Made by a program: the position numbers and the translations under genes. A DNA stretch of 64,000 bases from an uncultured Carboxylicivirga sp. (GTDB taxonomy: Bacteria > Bacteroidota > Bacteroidia > Bacteroidales > Marinilabiliaceae), in the NCBI RefSeq assembly GCF_963674565.1, contig NZ_OY771430.1:4464001-4528000 (forward strand). Reading direction: 5' to 3'. The notes under the pieces were generated by a model that was not told the origin of the DNA, did no database searches, and was given only the letters and a program-made list of their open reading frames with translations. This document shows, in pieces, positions 40,657 through 49,098 of this stretch (position 1 is its first letter; each line of letters starts with the position of its first letter).

Positions 40657-42489
40657 CTATCTCCTTTTATGATCGAGCGAAAGAACCTGTAAATACGCTT
40701 TCGCTTTTAAGCTGTCTATATGGTTCTGAGCGTTTTCCATTTGAATGAAACGCCCCATTCTATTGTCGTACACCTGGTATAAACTGTCTTCAACAAATCC
40801 CATTGCATCCGGATAGTCGAAAAATGCATAACCTTTTACTCCCTTATCAAGTAAGTTCTTACTAAATGGAAATCCATCATCATTTATGCCACACTGATTT
40901 AACAAAGTTCGGGCCATATCTGTTTGGCTTCCCACTTTAGTAATTATAGTATCTTTTACAGCTAATGCTCCACCTGTCCAAAGCATTGGTATATGATACC
41001 GTTCTTTTACATCATCGGTATATCTCTCAGGTCCGGGAGTACTGTGATCAGCCATAAGAATAAACAAAGTATTATCCCATTGTCCGTTTTCTTTAACCTT
41101 CTTGATAAAATTACCTAGACATTTATCAGTATATGCTATCGAGTTGTGATATTTATCTTCAAACATTTGTTCCATTGGAACATCAAAAGGCTCGTGACTA
41201 CTGAGAGTAAAATAGAAATAAAAGTAAGAGCCTTGAGCATTATTCATTTCTTCGGCAAGTCGGTCAAAAGTATATTCATCATGAACGCCCCATTTCTCTC
41301 CCTGATATCCCGATGGGAAATCAAACATTTGAATAACCCGTTTAAAACCAGCCTGATTCACAAAAGAGTTCATATTCTTGAATCCCATGTCGCCGCCATA
41401 CATATACATGATGTCGTTGTATCCTGCCTCATCGAATTTTTTGGGAAGGAAGGATAAGGTTTCTGTTTTATCAGGCATGCGAATGATTGAATAGGTTGGC
41501 ATAACCTGGTAACCTGCTAGCGCGGCCACTAATCCTTTATCCGATCGGGAAGCAGCGGCATAAAAATTAGTAAATAAAACTCCTTCTTTGCATAAATTGG
41601 TAAAATTCGGAGTTACCGGATGTCCGCCTAATGGTTCAATAACATGACCTGCAAAACTTTCTAGGAGAATTATAACCACATTTGGATTCTCAATGGATAG
41701 TAAATGAGAGAATTCACCTGATTCAGTATTTAAATCGCTAAAAATTTGCTCCGCTTCTTTATCATCCATAAAATGATAATGTTTTTTGGTTGCATCCAGT
41801 CTTTTGTATGAATACATCAGATTCCAGATTGGATTTAAAGCTGCCATATTAGCAAAGCGCTGTGAAGAAAAGTAAGCAGCACCTGTATTTAAGGGCGCAA
41901 CACCTACTCCACCCCGTATGGGTATAATTAATATGCCTGCCAAAAGAATTAAAGTTGGTAATTGAATGAAGAACATTGTCCAACTCATTTTCTCCTTGAT
42001 AGTTTTTAGAGGCTTTACCAGTTTTCCAAAACCATAAATGATAAAAGCATTAACTAATATAAATGAAACAAAGAAGCCAATGGACTGATACCATTCAAGA
42101 GACCAAAGCACAACCTTGGGATCATTAAGGAAACTCATGGCTTCAGCATCCAGGTGTCTTCCCCAGAAAGAGAATAGGTACGTATCGGATAATAGTAGGC
42201 CTGAAAAAATAACGATTAGGATATAGCTAAAGTATGTGATAAATCGATAGCTGTATTTGCGTGTAAGAGCCAAAGAAATCAATTGTGCAAAAATTACCAT
42301 CATCATCATGTATCCTATGATGGAAAGATCCATTCTTCCACCATAAAAAAATGACTTTATTAAATTGGTGGTTTGTGTATCTTTTATAAAATCAGCATTG
42401 AAGAATATAAATATCAATCGGTGAAGAATAAAAAAAAGTAACCAGAATAGAATGGTTCTTCCCCAGATGATATAAAATCGTTTTACCAT
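40657..42489 (-). CDS. LtaS-like sulfatase-fold enzyme (phosphoglycerol/phosphoethanolamine transferase-like)
   Basis: A 610-residue protein with five N-terminal membrane spans (to residue about 205) and an extracytoplasmic alkaline-phosphatase-fold domain. NVVIILLESFAGH supplies the first metal Glu, LFILMADHSTPG the terminal Asp-His pair, and WGVHDEYTF another metal-side residue. In LtaS-like proteins the nucleophile is a Thr in an RTDKG-type block; here it reads RSDKGLVAALAG, so a Ser near residue 316 stands in that place. It may modify lipid A or a surface glycan with a phospho-group. I start at the ATG at 42489; the longer frame opens with TTG. Confidence 0.85.
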   Translation of the reverse strand: MVKRFYIIWGRTILFWLLFFILHRLIFIFFNADFIKDTQTTNLIKSFFYGGRMDLSIIGYMMMMVIFAQLISLALTRKYSYRFITYFSYILIVIFSGLLLSDTYLFSFWGRHLDAEAMSFLNDPKVVLWSLEWYQSIGFFVSFILVNAFIIYGFGKLVKPLKTIKEKMSWTMFFIQLPTLILLAGILIIPIRGGVGVAPLNTGAAYFSSQRFANMAALNPIWNLMYSYKRLDATKKHYHFMDDKEAEQIFSDLNTESGEFSHLLSIENPNVVIILLESFAGHVIEPLGGHPVTPNFTNLCKEGVLFTNFYAAASRSDKGLVAALAGYQVMPTYSIIRMPDKTETLSFLPKKFDEAGYNDIMYMYGGDMGFKNMNSFVNQAGFKRVIQMFDFPSGYQGEKWGVHDEYTFDRLAEEMNNAQGSYFYFYFTLSSHEPFDVPMEQMFEDKYHNSIAYTDKCLGNFIKKVKENGQWDNTLFILMADHSTPGPERYTDDVKERYHIPMLWTGGALAVKDTIITKVGSQTDMARTLLNQCGINDDGFPFSKNLLDKGVKGYAFFDYPDAMGFVEDSLYQVYDNRMGRFIQMENAQNHIDSLKAKAYLQVLSLDHKRR

Positions 42490-42528
42490 AAATACATACA
42501 ATTTTATCAATTATAGAAATACAGAAAC

Positions 42529-43629
42529 TTACTTCTTTTTTGCAAGTTCAAGCAGAAGAAAGGACTCTATCTCATCAACCATTTTGTCAATTGTGAAGTT
42601 TTCAGCAACATGTTTTTTTGCATTCAAACCCATTTCCTGATAATTTTTGCAATCAATCATTGAAAGAATGGTTTTAACCAGTTCGTCCTTATTGGCAGGT
42701 GGAATAATTAAACCGTGCTTTTTATCTTCCATTAATTCAGTCACACCGTTTACCTTAGTACTTATTACAGGTATTCCGACAGACATTGCTTCCATGAGTG
42801 AATTTGGCATTCCTTCATATAATGAAGGCAAAACAAACAAATCTGCACCTTTCAATAATGGGATTACATTTTCTTGAAAGCCAATTAGGAAAACGTTGGA
42901 TGTTAAACCATTTTTTGAGATCTGTTCTTTTAATTCTCTTTTTAGTTTGCCTTTACCGGCAATAAAAAAATAGGTGTCAGGTTTTAGCTTGATGACTTCT
43001 TTAGCGGCATCAATCAGGTATTTAAATCCTTTTTGCGTTGATAATCTTCCTGTGGATAAAACTTTATAAGAGTTTTCGTTGATCTTTATGAATTTACCAT
43101 AATCAAATGGTTTTAATTCATCATTATGATTTTCAACACCGTTATGTATTACTTTAACAAAACCATCTGCCCACCAGCCATAACTGTCATATTCCTTTTT
43201 AATGGTATTTGTATTGGTAATGATACCATCGCAGAAAGGTAAAAAGCTATACTTATATTTTATGGAATTATTGAGTAACTGGACACCTTGTCGACTGTAT
43301 ACAAGGCAGTTCGATTTAAGTAGTTTTTTCACTAAAAAGCCAGCAATTCTAACATCACGATTCTGGCATCCAATGATCGCATCAAAAGGCTTTTCTTTAT
43401 AATACTTTTTCAGTTTTAATAAGCCAATAAGACTGAAATCGGAATAAATGCTAATGGGTAATACAGTTAATTCGTCGGCTTTTGCATGTCGCTCTAACAA
43501 AGAGTTTTGGGAGCAACCAATATATACTTCATGACCCCTGGAAATTAATTTCTTAGCAGTCATAAGCATCCATTTCTCTCCTCCACCCCATTTAGTTCGA
43601 CCTATGGAATTTAGTAGTAAAAGCCTCAT
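42529..43629 (-). CDS. Glycosyltransferase family 4
   Basis: A 366-residue GT-B enzyme. The N-terminus has TKWGGGEKWMLMTAKKL, the donor-side domain STGRLSTQKGFKYLIDA, and the catalytic/nucleotide-binding EGMPNSLMEAMSVGIPVI. It shares the WGGGEKW block with the gene at 49099-50163, so the two are paralogues. It is transcribed on the minus strand, just upstream of and away from the plus-strand glycosyltransferase group. Acceptor and sugar are unknown; LPS core or surface glycan is likely. Confidence 0.9.
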   Translation of the reverse strand: MRLLLLNSIGRTKWGGGEKWMLMTAKKLISRGHEVYIGCSQNSLLERHAKADELTVLPISIYSDFSLIGLLKLKKYYKEKPFDAIIGCQNRDVRIAGFLVKKLLKSNCLVYSRQGVQLLNNSIKYKYSFLPFCDGIITNTNTIKKEYDSYGWWADGFVKVIHNGVENHNDELKPFDYGKFIKINENSYKVLSTGRLSTQKGFKYLIDAAKEVIKLKPDTYFFIAGKGKLKRELKEQISKNGLTSNVFLIGFQENVIPLLKGADLFVLPSLYEGMPNSLMEAMSVGIPVISTKVNGVTELMEDKKHGLIIPPANKDELVKTILSMIDCKNYQEMGLNAKKHVAENFTIDKMVDEIESFLLLELAKKK

Positions 43630-43825
43630 TCAAAGTGTTTTTCTTTCTTCTCTTTCTATTTGTTATACCTTAAGATTGGTATTTTAGAAAGAGTTGATTT
43701 AAATAAGCTGCAAAATAAAGGTATTAATATGAATAATAAGACAGCTTAGCTGATTTTTCGTAAATGAAATAGTAAATAGTTTAAATTACATTTAAATTCA
43801 GGTGTTTTGTTTTACCTTTCATAAT

Positions 43826-43845
43826 AATGATAAGTCATTATCATT
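43826..43845. promoter_or_regulatory. Inverted repeat upstream of the glycosyltransferase group (operator candidate)
   Basis: AATGATAA-GTCA-TTATCATT is a perfect 8-4-8 inverted repeat ending 4 bases before a -7 element. It resembles a Fur-box half-site pair (TGATAA...TTATCA), but its spacing is one base longer than the classic Fur box. Confidence 0.5.
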
Positions 43846-43849
43846 TTCT

Positions 43850-43857
43850 TACCTTTG
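43850..43857 (+). promoter_or_regulatory. -7 element of the glycosyltransferase group
   Basis: TACCTTTG is a full match to TAnnTTTG, 58 bases before the ATG at 43916. The expected -33 position falls inside the inverted repeat at 43826-43845, with no TTTG there; an activator may be needed. Confidence 0.5.
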
Positions 43858-43915
43858 TCAAGGTATAGCAAACAGAGTATATACGTTAAACAGTTATAAT
43901 CTTTGCCATTACTCT

Positions 43916-45040
43916 ATGAGAATTGGATTCGATGCCAAAAGAGCATTTTTTAATAGAAGCGGACTAGGAAATTATAGTCGATGGTGCATTGATGCCTTGA
44001 CCAAATTTCATCCTGACCATGATTATTTTCTTTATAAACTGAAAGAAGATAAAGGAATTGAGTTTGATTCTATCAAGCATGCACAGACGGTTATGCCCGG
44101 TTCATTTCTACATAAAACTTTTCGTAATTACTGGAGAACAAAGGGGGTAACGAAGGATATTAAACTAAATAATCTGGATATTTATCATGGATTGAGCCAT
44201 GAGTTACCTATTGGAATAAGCAAAACAAATACTAAGTCTGTGGTAACGATGCATGATGCTATTTTCATGCGTTTCCCTCATTTATACGATGCAAGTTATC
44301 GCTCTATTTTTAAGAGAAAATACAAACATGCACTAAAGATTGCTGATGGTATTATAGCTATTAGTAAGCAGTCAAAAGATGATATTGTTGAATACTTTGG
44401 AACTGATCCAGATCGAATCAAGATCATCTATCAGGGTTGTAATCCAATCTTTTATAATAATGTATCGACTGAGCAGATAGATCAAATTAAAAGTAAGTAT
44501 CTACTTCCTGATGATTTTATTTTGTATGTTGGAACGATTGAGCCCCGAAAAAATTTACTGGGAATTTTTGAGGCTTTGGTGAAGTCAAATATAGATATGC
44601 CTGTTGTAGCTGTTGGAAGACCAACACAATACCTGTCTAAAATTAAGAAATTCGTTATAGACAATAGTATTGAAGATAAAGCTATTTTTCTTCATAACGT
44701 TGAAACACCTGAGTTACCCGCGATATATCAAATGGCAAAATTATTTGTTTACCCTTCTTTGTTTGAGGGGTTTGGAATTCCTATTCTGGAAGCATTAAAC
44801 TCAGGAACGCCAGTTATCACAACAAAAGGAAGTTGTTTTCCTGAAGTTGGTGGTGATGCAGCACGATACTCGGAATATGGTAATTCAGATGAATTGGGTG
44901 ATTTAATGAATTCAATTTTACATGACTCTTATCTTCAGAATTCAATGATTGAAGAAGGCAAAAAACAGGCTCTGAATTTTAGGGAAGAAGAGGTTGCTAA
45001 TCAATTAATAGCTTATTACAAACAAGTTCTATCGCAATAA
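43916..45040 (+). CDS. Glycosyltransferase family 4 (GT-B)
   Basis: A 374-residue GT4 enzyme: GFDAKRAFFNRSGLGNYSRW (acceptor-side loop), YVGTIEPRKNLLGIFEAL and SLFEGFGIPILEALNSGTPVI with the conserved Glu pair. The group is mannosyl/rhamnosyltransferase-like. I start at the ATG at 43916; the longer frame back to 43802 crosses the promoter. It is the first of five plus-strand glycosyltransferase genes and lies 10 bases before the next. Confidence 0.92.
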   Translation: MRIGFDAKRAFFNRSGLGNYSRWCIDALTKFHPDHDYFLYKLKEDKGIEFDSIKHAQTVMPGSFLHKTFRNYWRTKGVTKDIKLNNLDIYHGLSHELPIGISKTNTKSVVTMHDAIFMRFPHLYDASYRSIFKRKYKHALKIADGIIAISKQSKDDIVEYFGTDPDRIKIIYQGCNPIFYNNVSTEQIDQIKSKYLLPDDFILYVGTIEPRKNLLGIFEALVKSNIDMPVVAVGRPTQYLSKIKKFVIDNSIEDKAIFLHNVETPELPAIYQMAKLFVYPSLFEGFGIPILEALNSGTPVITTKGSCFPEVGGDAARYSEYGNSDELGDLMNSILHDSYLQNSMIEEGKKQALNFREEEVANQLIAYYKQVLSQ

Positions 45041-45050
45041 CAAATATAGC

Positions 45051-45992
45051 ATGAAGATTTCAGGATTTACTATGGTAAAAAATGCGGGAAAGTTATATTA
45101 TCCCATAAAAGAATCTATCTGTTCAATTTTACCAATAGTTGATGAATTTATTATTGCACTTGGTAATTGTGATGAAGAAGATAATACATTACAAATCATT
45201 GAGGAAATAAACAGTCCTAAAATTAAAATTATTAATACGATTTGGGATGTCAAAGAATTTCCACATGGTTCTATACTTGCTCAGCAAACAGATATTGCAA
45301 AGTCACATTGTTCTGGCGATTGGCTTTTTTATCTACAGGCTGATGAAGTGATTCATGAAAAGGATCACCAAACGATAATTAATACCTGCCAAAAATATCT
45401 AAATGATTCTAATATAGAAGGATTGCTATTCAGATATATTCACTTTTGGGGTGATTATAATCACGCTTTCACTAAAAATCATGGTTGGTATCGAAATGAA
45501 ATCAGAATCATCAGAAATCAGCCTGATATCCATTCCTGGCGCGATGCTCAGAGTTTTCGGGTAATCGAAAATTTCTCAAAAGAAAAGTACCTTGAAAAGG
45601 AAGGAACTCGAAAAGTCAACGTTGCACGTGTTGATGCTCATGTATATCATTATGGTTGGGTTCGACCACCAAAATTGATGGCAAAAAAAACATCTCATTT
45701 TAAAAGCTGCTATAAGGATCAGAATTTGAAAGAGAGTGAAATGGAGGTCATTTCTACAGTTGATTTTGGAGCAATGGATAAAATACCATTATTTAAGGGA
45801 GTGCATCCGGCAATAATGAAAAAGAGGATCTCATCTTTCGATTGGACAGATCAATTGAATTATTCAAAGAAACTTGGAAGGGATACCAAACATAAACATG
45901 AAAAATTCAAATATAGATTTTTAACCAAACTTGAAAAGCTATTTTTTCCTAATGGGATTTTCAATTTTGAGAATTACAATTTAATTAAGTAA
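45051..45992 (+). CDS. Glycosyltransferase family 2-like protein
   Basis: A 313-residue GT-A-like protein: SGFTMVKNAGKLYYPI at the start, a DWLFYLQADEVIHEKD block that provides the DxD-like metal site, and a Trp/His-rich later section (HFWGDYNHAFTKNHGWYRNE). No membrane span. Similar proteins occur in Bacteroidota surface-glycan clusters. It follows the GT4 gene by 10 bases, so it shares the same promoter. Sugar and acceptor unknown. Confidence 0.8.
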   Translation: MKISGFTMVKNAGKLYYPIKESICSILPIVDEFIIALGNCDEEDNTLQIIEEINSPKIKIINTIWDVKEFPHGSILAQQTDIAKSHCSGDWLFYLQADEVIHEKDHQTIINTCQKYLNDSNIEGLLFRYIHFWGDYNHAFTKNHGWYRNEIRIIRNQPDIHSWRDAQSFRVIENFSKEKYLEKEGTRKVNVARVDAHVYHYGWVRPPKLMAKKTSHFKSCYKDQNLKESEMEVISTVDFGAMDKIPLFKGVHPAIMKKRISSFDWTDQLNYSKKLGRDTKHKHEKFKYRFLTKLEKLFFPNGIFNFENYNLIK

Positions 45993-46097
45993 GTTTTTAA
46001 ATTTCAGAGTTGTTCTAATGTTATTATATTGATTGCTCTAACATTTAAGAATTTGAGACAATATTCAGTTAACTTAAAGATGATTAGAACATTTTAA

Positions 46098-46105
46098 TAA
46101 TTTTG
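46098..46105 (+). promoter_or_regulatory. -7 element ahead of the GTG-started glycosyltransferase
   Basis: TAATTTTG matches TAnnTTTG within the 242-base gap 45993-46234, giving a leader of about 120 bases. The gap contains no gene. Confidence 0.35.
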
Positions 46106-46234
46106 TTTTTTATATAGTAAATTTTCTTTTCTAGAGTGGAGTTTAAGGGGGATAAAGAGTTTCTGCGTTTTATTAATAATAATCAATTGTATTGTTCTCT
46201 TTTATTGGCCTGATTAATTATTTAAAAGTAAGAT

Positions 46235-47227
46235 GTGAGAGACTTTTTCGAATTCAAATGGAAGTATTATCTTCAAAAACTTGTGTTTCTTTTTAAGCAA
46301 GTAAAACAAACTGATAAATTTCTTTTCATTTCTCAAATTGGAACAGAGAAATGGATACTTGGTGCTAAGGCAAGGCGATTATCAAGATTTTTCAATGAAG
46401 AAAGTAAGGTTTTGTATTCACAGAACTTTAAGAATCTGCCAGTGGCAAACGGATATTATTTTCTGCATCAGAAATATTTTTCAAGAGCATTACGCTACAA
46501 TCCATTTTTAGCGAAGAAGAAATGTTTTGTGATGTTTACACATCCGGTTTGGAACAAATTCTATTCAAAAAATCATGCTGCCTATACGTTACGCAAAGCA
46601 TCAAAGGTTATTTGTCTTAACCAGAAAATGGCAAATGAATTGATACAGATGGGTATTAAAAAAGAGAATGTATTGATATATCATCTTGCATCTAATCCTG
46701 AGTTTTTCTCACCAAAAGAAAAAAGAGAAGGAAATACCATTGGTTTCTGTAGTGCTTATTATGAAAGAAAAAATCCTGAACTGATTTGTGATTTGGTGTT
46801 GAATATGCCTGATTATAATTTTTTACTTGTCGGGAAAGATTGGGATAAATATGATAAGTTTGACAAAATGCTGAATTCACCTAATTTCAGATATGTTGAT
46901 AACGCAGAGTATGAAGATTATCCCTCTTTATATAAGCAAATGGATGTTTTTTGTTCCCCTTCATTTTTAGAAGGAGGTCCTGTACCGTTATTAGAAGCAA
47001 TGCTCTCTAACTTGATTCCGGTAGCTTCTAACACAGGTTTTTGTCCGGATATTATTCGTCACGGTGATAATGGTTTCTTGTTTGATCCATATAATGACTC
47101 TCTTGAAACGGTGATGAGCTGCATTAAACAGGCTTTTCTAATTAAACAGAATGTAAGGAATGATGTCATTGATTTTTCTTGGGAAAAATATGGAGAAAAG
47201 CTTCATCAAGTTTATTTATCTTTGTAA
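46235..47227 (+). CDS. Glycosyltransferase family 4 (GT-B)
   Basis: A 330-residue protein with GFCSAYYERKNPELICDLV (donor domain) and SPSFLEGGPVPLLEAMLSNLIPVA, the GT4 nucleotide-sugar site. The N-terminal domain has many basic and aromatic residues that suit binding to membrane or lipid acceptors. The start is a GTG at 46235; the first in-frame ATG would remove most of the N-terminal domain. It lies 27 bases before the next glycosyltransferase gene. Confidence 0.85.
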   Translation: MRDFFEFKWKYYLQKLVFLFKQVKQTDKFLFISQIGTEKWILGAKARRLSRFFNEESKVLYSQNFKNLPVANGYYFLHQKYFSRALRYNPFLAKKKCFVMFTHPVWNKFYSKNHAAYTLRKASKVICLNQKMANELIQMGIKKENVLIYHLASNPEFFSPKEKREGNTIGFCSAYYERKNPELICDLVLNMPDYNFLLVGKDWDKYDKFDKMLNSPNFRYVDNAEYEDYPSLYKQMDVFCSPSFLEGGPVPLLEAMLSNLIPVASNTGFCPDIIRHGDNGFLFDPYNDSLETVMSCIKQAFLIKQNVRNDVIDFSWEKYGEKLHQVYLSL

Positions 47228-47254
47228 TTATAATATTTTAAATAATAGATTATT

Positions 47255-48226
47255 ATGCATCTTGGAGTAATCCTGCCACATACAAAACTATACGGAGGAG
47301 TTAAGCGATTTTTGGAGCTTGGAAATATCTTTTTGAAGATGGGACATCAGTTTACGGTGTTTACTCCAGATGGTAAAGGTCCTGATTGGTATGACTTTAA
47401 AGGGACGATGGCATCAATAGGTGATTTGAGCTCTTATACGCTGGATGCACTTTTTTTGACAGATTCTAATCGTATAGACTACCTTGTTAATAGTAATGCA
47501 AAACGCAAGATATTCTATCATGTTAAGGAGAACGAGCCAATGAAAGATATCCTTAAGCATAAGGATATTGAAATATTTGCCTGTTCATCCAACATTTATG
47601 AATATGATAAAAAGAAATTCCATATTCAACCATTCAAGGCCATAGGAGGTATTGATACCACAGTTTATAAACCTAAAAAGATAGATAAAGAGCCATCAGA
47701 TGTTTTTACCATTATGATGTATGGACGACTTTCGGTTAAGCGTAAGGGCACCATGATTGCTATTAAAGCCTGTGAAAGTCTATATAAAAAACACAAAAAC
47801 ATTAGATTACTATTGTTTGATTCTCCCGTAGATAAAAAATCACAATTGATGATTGAGCAATTTAATTCGATCGTACCATTTGATTTTGTTCTTAATCATC
47901 CTTTTGAAAAAAATATGGAGTTATTTCATCGGGCAGATATTTTTGTTTCGGCCGAGAAAAGAGCGGGTTGGGCTAATACTGTAGCGGAAGCTATGGCTTG
48001 TGGAGTGCCAGTTGTTGCCACACAGTCAGGAACTAAAGATTTAATTATTGATAAACAAACCGGAATGCTGGTTCGCAGGAACCGATGGGCTATTAAAAAA
48101 GGTATTAAGTCTGTTTTGCTTAATATCGAAAAGCAAAAAACTCTGGGTGCTAATGGGCGAAAGAAGATTGAAGAGTTTGATTGGAACAGACTAGCTGAAG
48201 TAATTATTAAACATCTGGAGAATTAA
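47255..48226 (+). CDS. Glycosyltransferase family 4 (GT-B)
   Basis: A 323-residue protein with an HTKLYGGVKRFLELGNIF acceptor loop near the N-terminus, MMYGRLSVKRKGTMIAIKA in the donor domain, and GWANTVAEAMACGVPVVATQSG as the nucleotide-sugar site. GT4 family. Third gene-pair partner in the plus-strand group; a 47-base gap follows before a GT2 gene. Sugar and acceptor unknown. Confidence 0.88.
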   Translation: MHLGVILPHTKLYGGVKRFLELGNIFLKMGHQFTVFTPDGKGPDWYDFKGTMASIGDLSSYTLDALFLTDSNRIDYLVNSNAKRKIFYHVKENEPMKDILKHKDIEIFACSSNIYEYDKKKFHIQPFKAIGGIDTTVYKPKKIDKEPSDVFTIMMYGRLSVKRKGTMIAIKACESLYKKHKNIRLLLFDSPVDKKSQLMIEQFNSIVPFDFVLNHPFEKNMELFHRADIFVSAEKRAGWANTVAEAMACGVPVVATQSGTKDLIIDKQTGMLVRRNRWAIKKGIKSVLLNIEKQKTLGANGRKKIEEFDWNRLAEVIIKHLEN

Positions 48227-48273
48227 TAGCTGTTACATATTTTTATCAAAGAAATTTATCGAATACGATTGTC

Positions 48274-49089
48274 ATGAAGACCTCAATAATTCTTTCGTTT
48301 TATAATAAAATAGATTGGTTGAAACTGGTGCTGGCTGGCTATACCCGACAATCATTTAAGGAGTTTGAAATTATTATAGCAGATGATGGTTCAGCATCTC
48401 ATGTTGTGGATGAAATTAATACGATTAAAGGCTCTTATCCATTTAAGATAAAACATGTTTGGCATGAAGATATTGGGTGGAATAAAAATGCCATTTTAAA
48501 TAAGGCGATTTTAGCTGCTGAATCAAATTATATCATATTTAATGATGCAGATTGTATACCGCACAGGCACTTTGTGAAAGAGCATTTAATAAATAAAGTG
48601 ACGGATACCGTTCTAGCAGGAAGGCGTGTTAATCTTAGTGCTGAACTAACTTTCAAACTCACGCCTGAAATGGTTCAGAAAGGTTATATGGAAAGGCTGG
48701 GTTTTCTAAAGACCTTTCTGACATTTGAGAAACATTCAGAAAATGGAATTTACGTTCGAACTTCCTTCTTAAGAAAGAAAATCAATAAGAAAGATAAAGG
48801 CATATTGGGTTCAAATTTTTCATTGCATAAACAAATGCTGTTGAACATCAATGGATTTGATGAGCGATACACCTTGCCTGCCATTGGAGAAGATACAGAT
48901 CTTGAAGCCAGATTGCGAAATTATGGTTATAAAGTTAAAGCAGTAAAACACCTTGCAATTCAGTATCACCTTTTTCATAAGACCTTACCTCGCGATGAGA
49001 AATTCAGGAGTATATTAGAGGATCATATTAAAAATAAGATTTACTGGACTGAATATGGTTTGACAAAAACAGGTAAGGATACTATTTAA
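48274..49089 (+). CDS. Glycosyltransferase family 2
   Basis: A 271-residue GT-A enzyme: TSIILSFYNKIDWLKLVLAG, EIIIADDGS (first Asp block), YIIFNDADCIPH (DxD metal site) and GFDERYTLPAIGEDTDLEARLR (acceptor and catalytic region). The C-terminal part resembles the GalNAc-transferase-like subgroup. No membrane span. Its stop codon lies in the loop of a bidirectional terminator shared with the convergent GT4 gene. Confidence 0.92.
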   Translation: MKTSIILSFYNKIDWLKLVLAGYTRQSFKEFEIIIADDGSASHVVDEINTIKGSYPFKIKHVWHEDIGWNKNAILNKAILAAESNYIIFNDADCIPHRHFVKEHLINKVTDTVLAGRRVNLSAELTFKLTPEMVQKGYMERLGFLKTFLTFEKHSENGIYVRTSFLRKKINKKDKGILGSNFSLHKQMLLNINGFDERYTLPAIGEDTDLEARLRNYGYKVKAVKHLAIQYHLFHKTLPRDEKFRSILEDHIKNKIYWTEYGLTKTGKDTI

Positions 49090-49098
49090 ACCTGTTTT
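49066..49098. terminator. Bidirectional terminator overlapping the end of a coding sequence
   Basis: AAAACAGGT (49066-49074) pairs with ACCTGTTTT (49090-49098). The stop codon of the GT2 gene (49087-49089) lies in the loop, and the stem ends 1 base before the stop of the convergent GT4 gene. Confidence 0.7.

Noticed and set aside
43826..43845. Calling the repeat a true Fur box
   Set aside because: The halves match but the spacer is one base too long and no iron genes lie nearby; kept only as a candidate operator.
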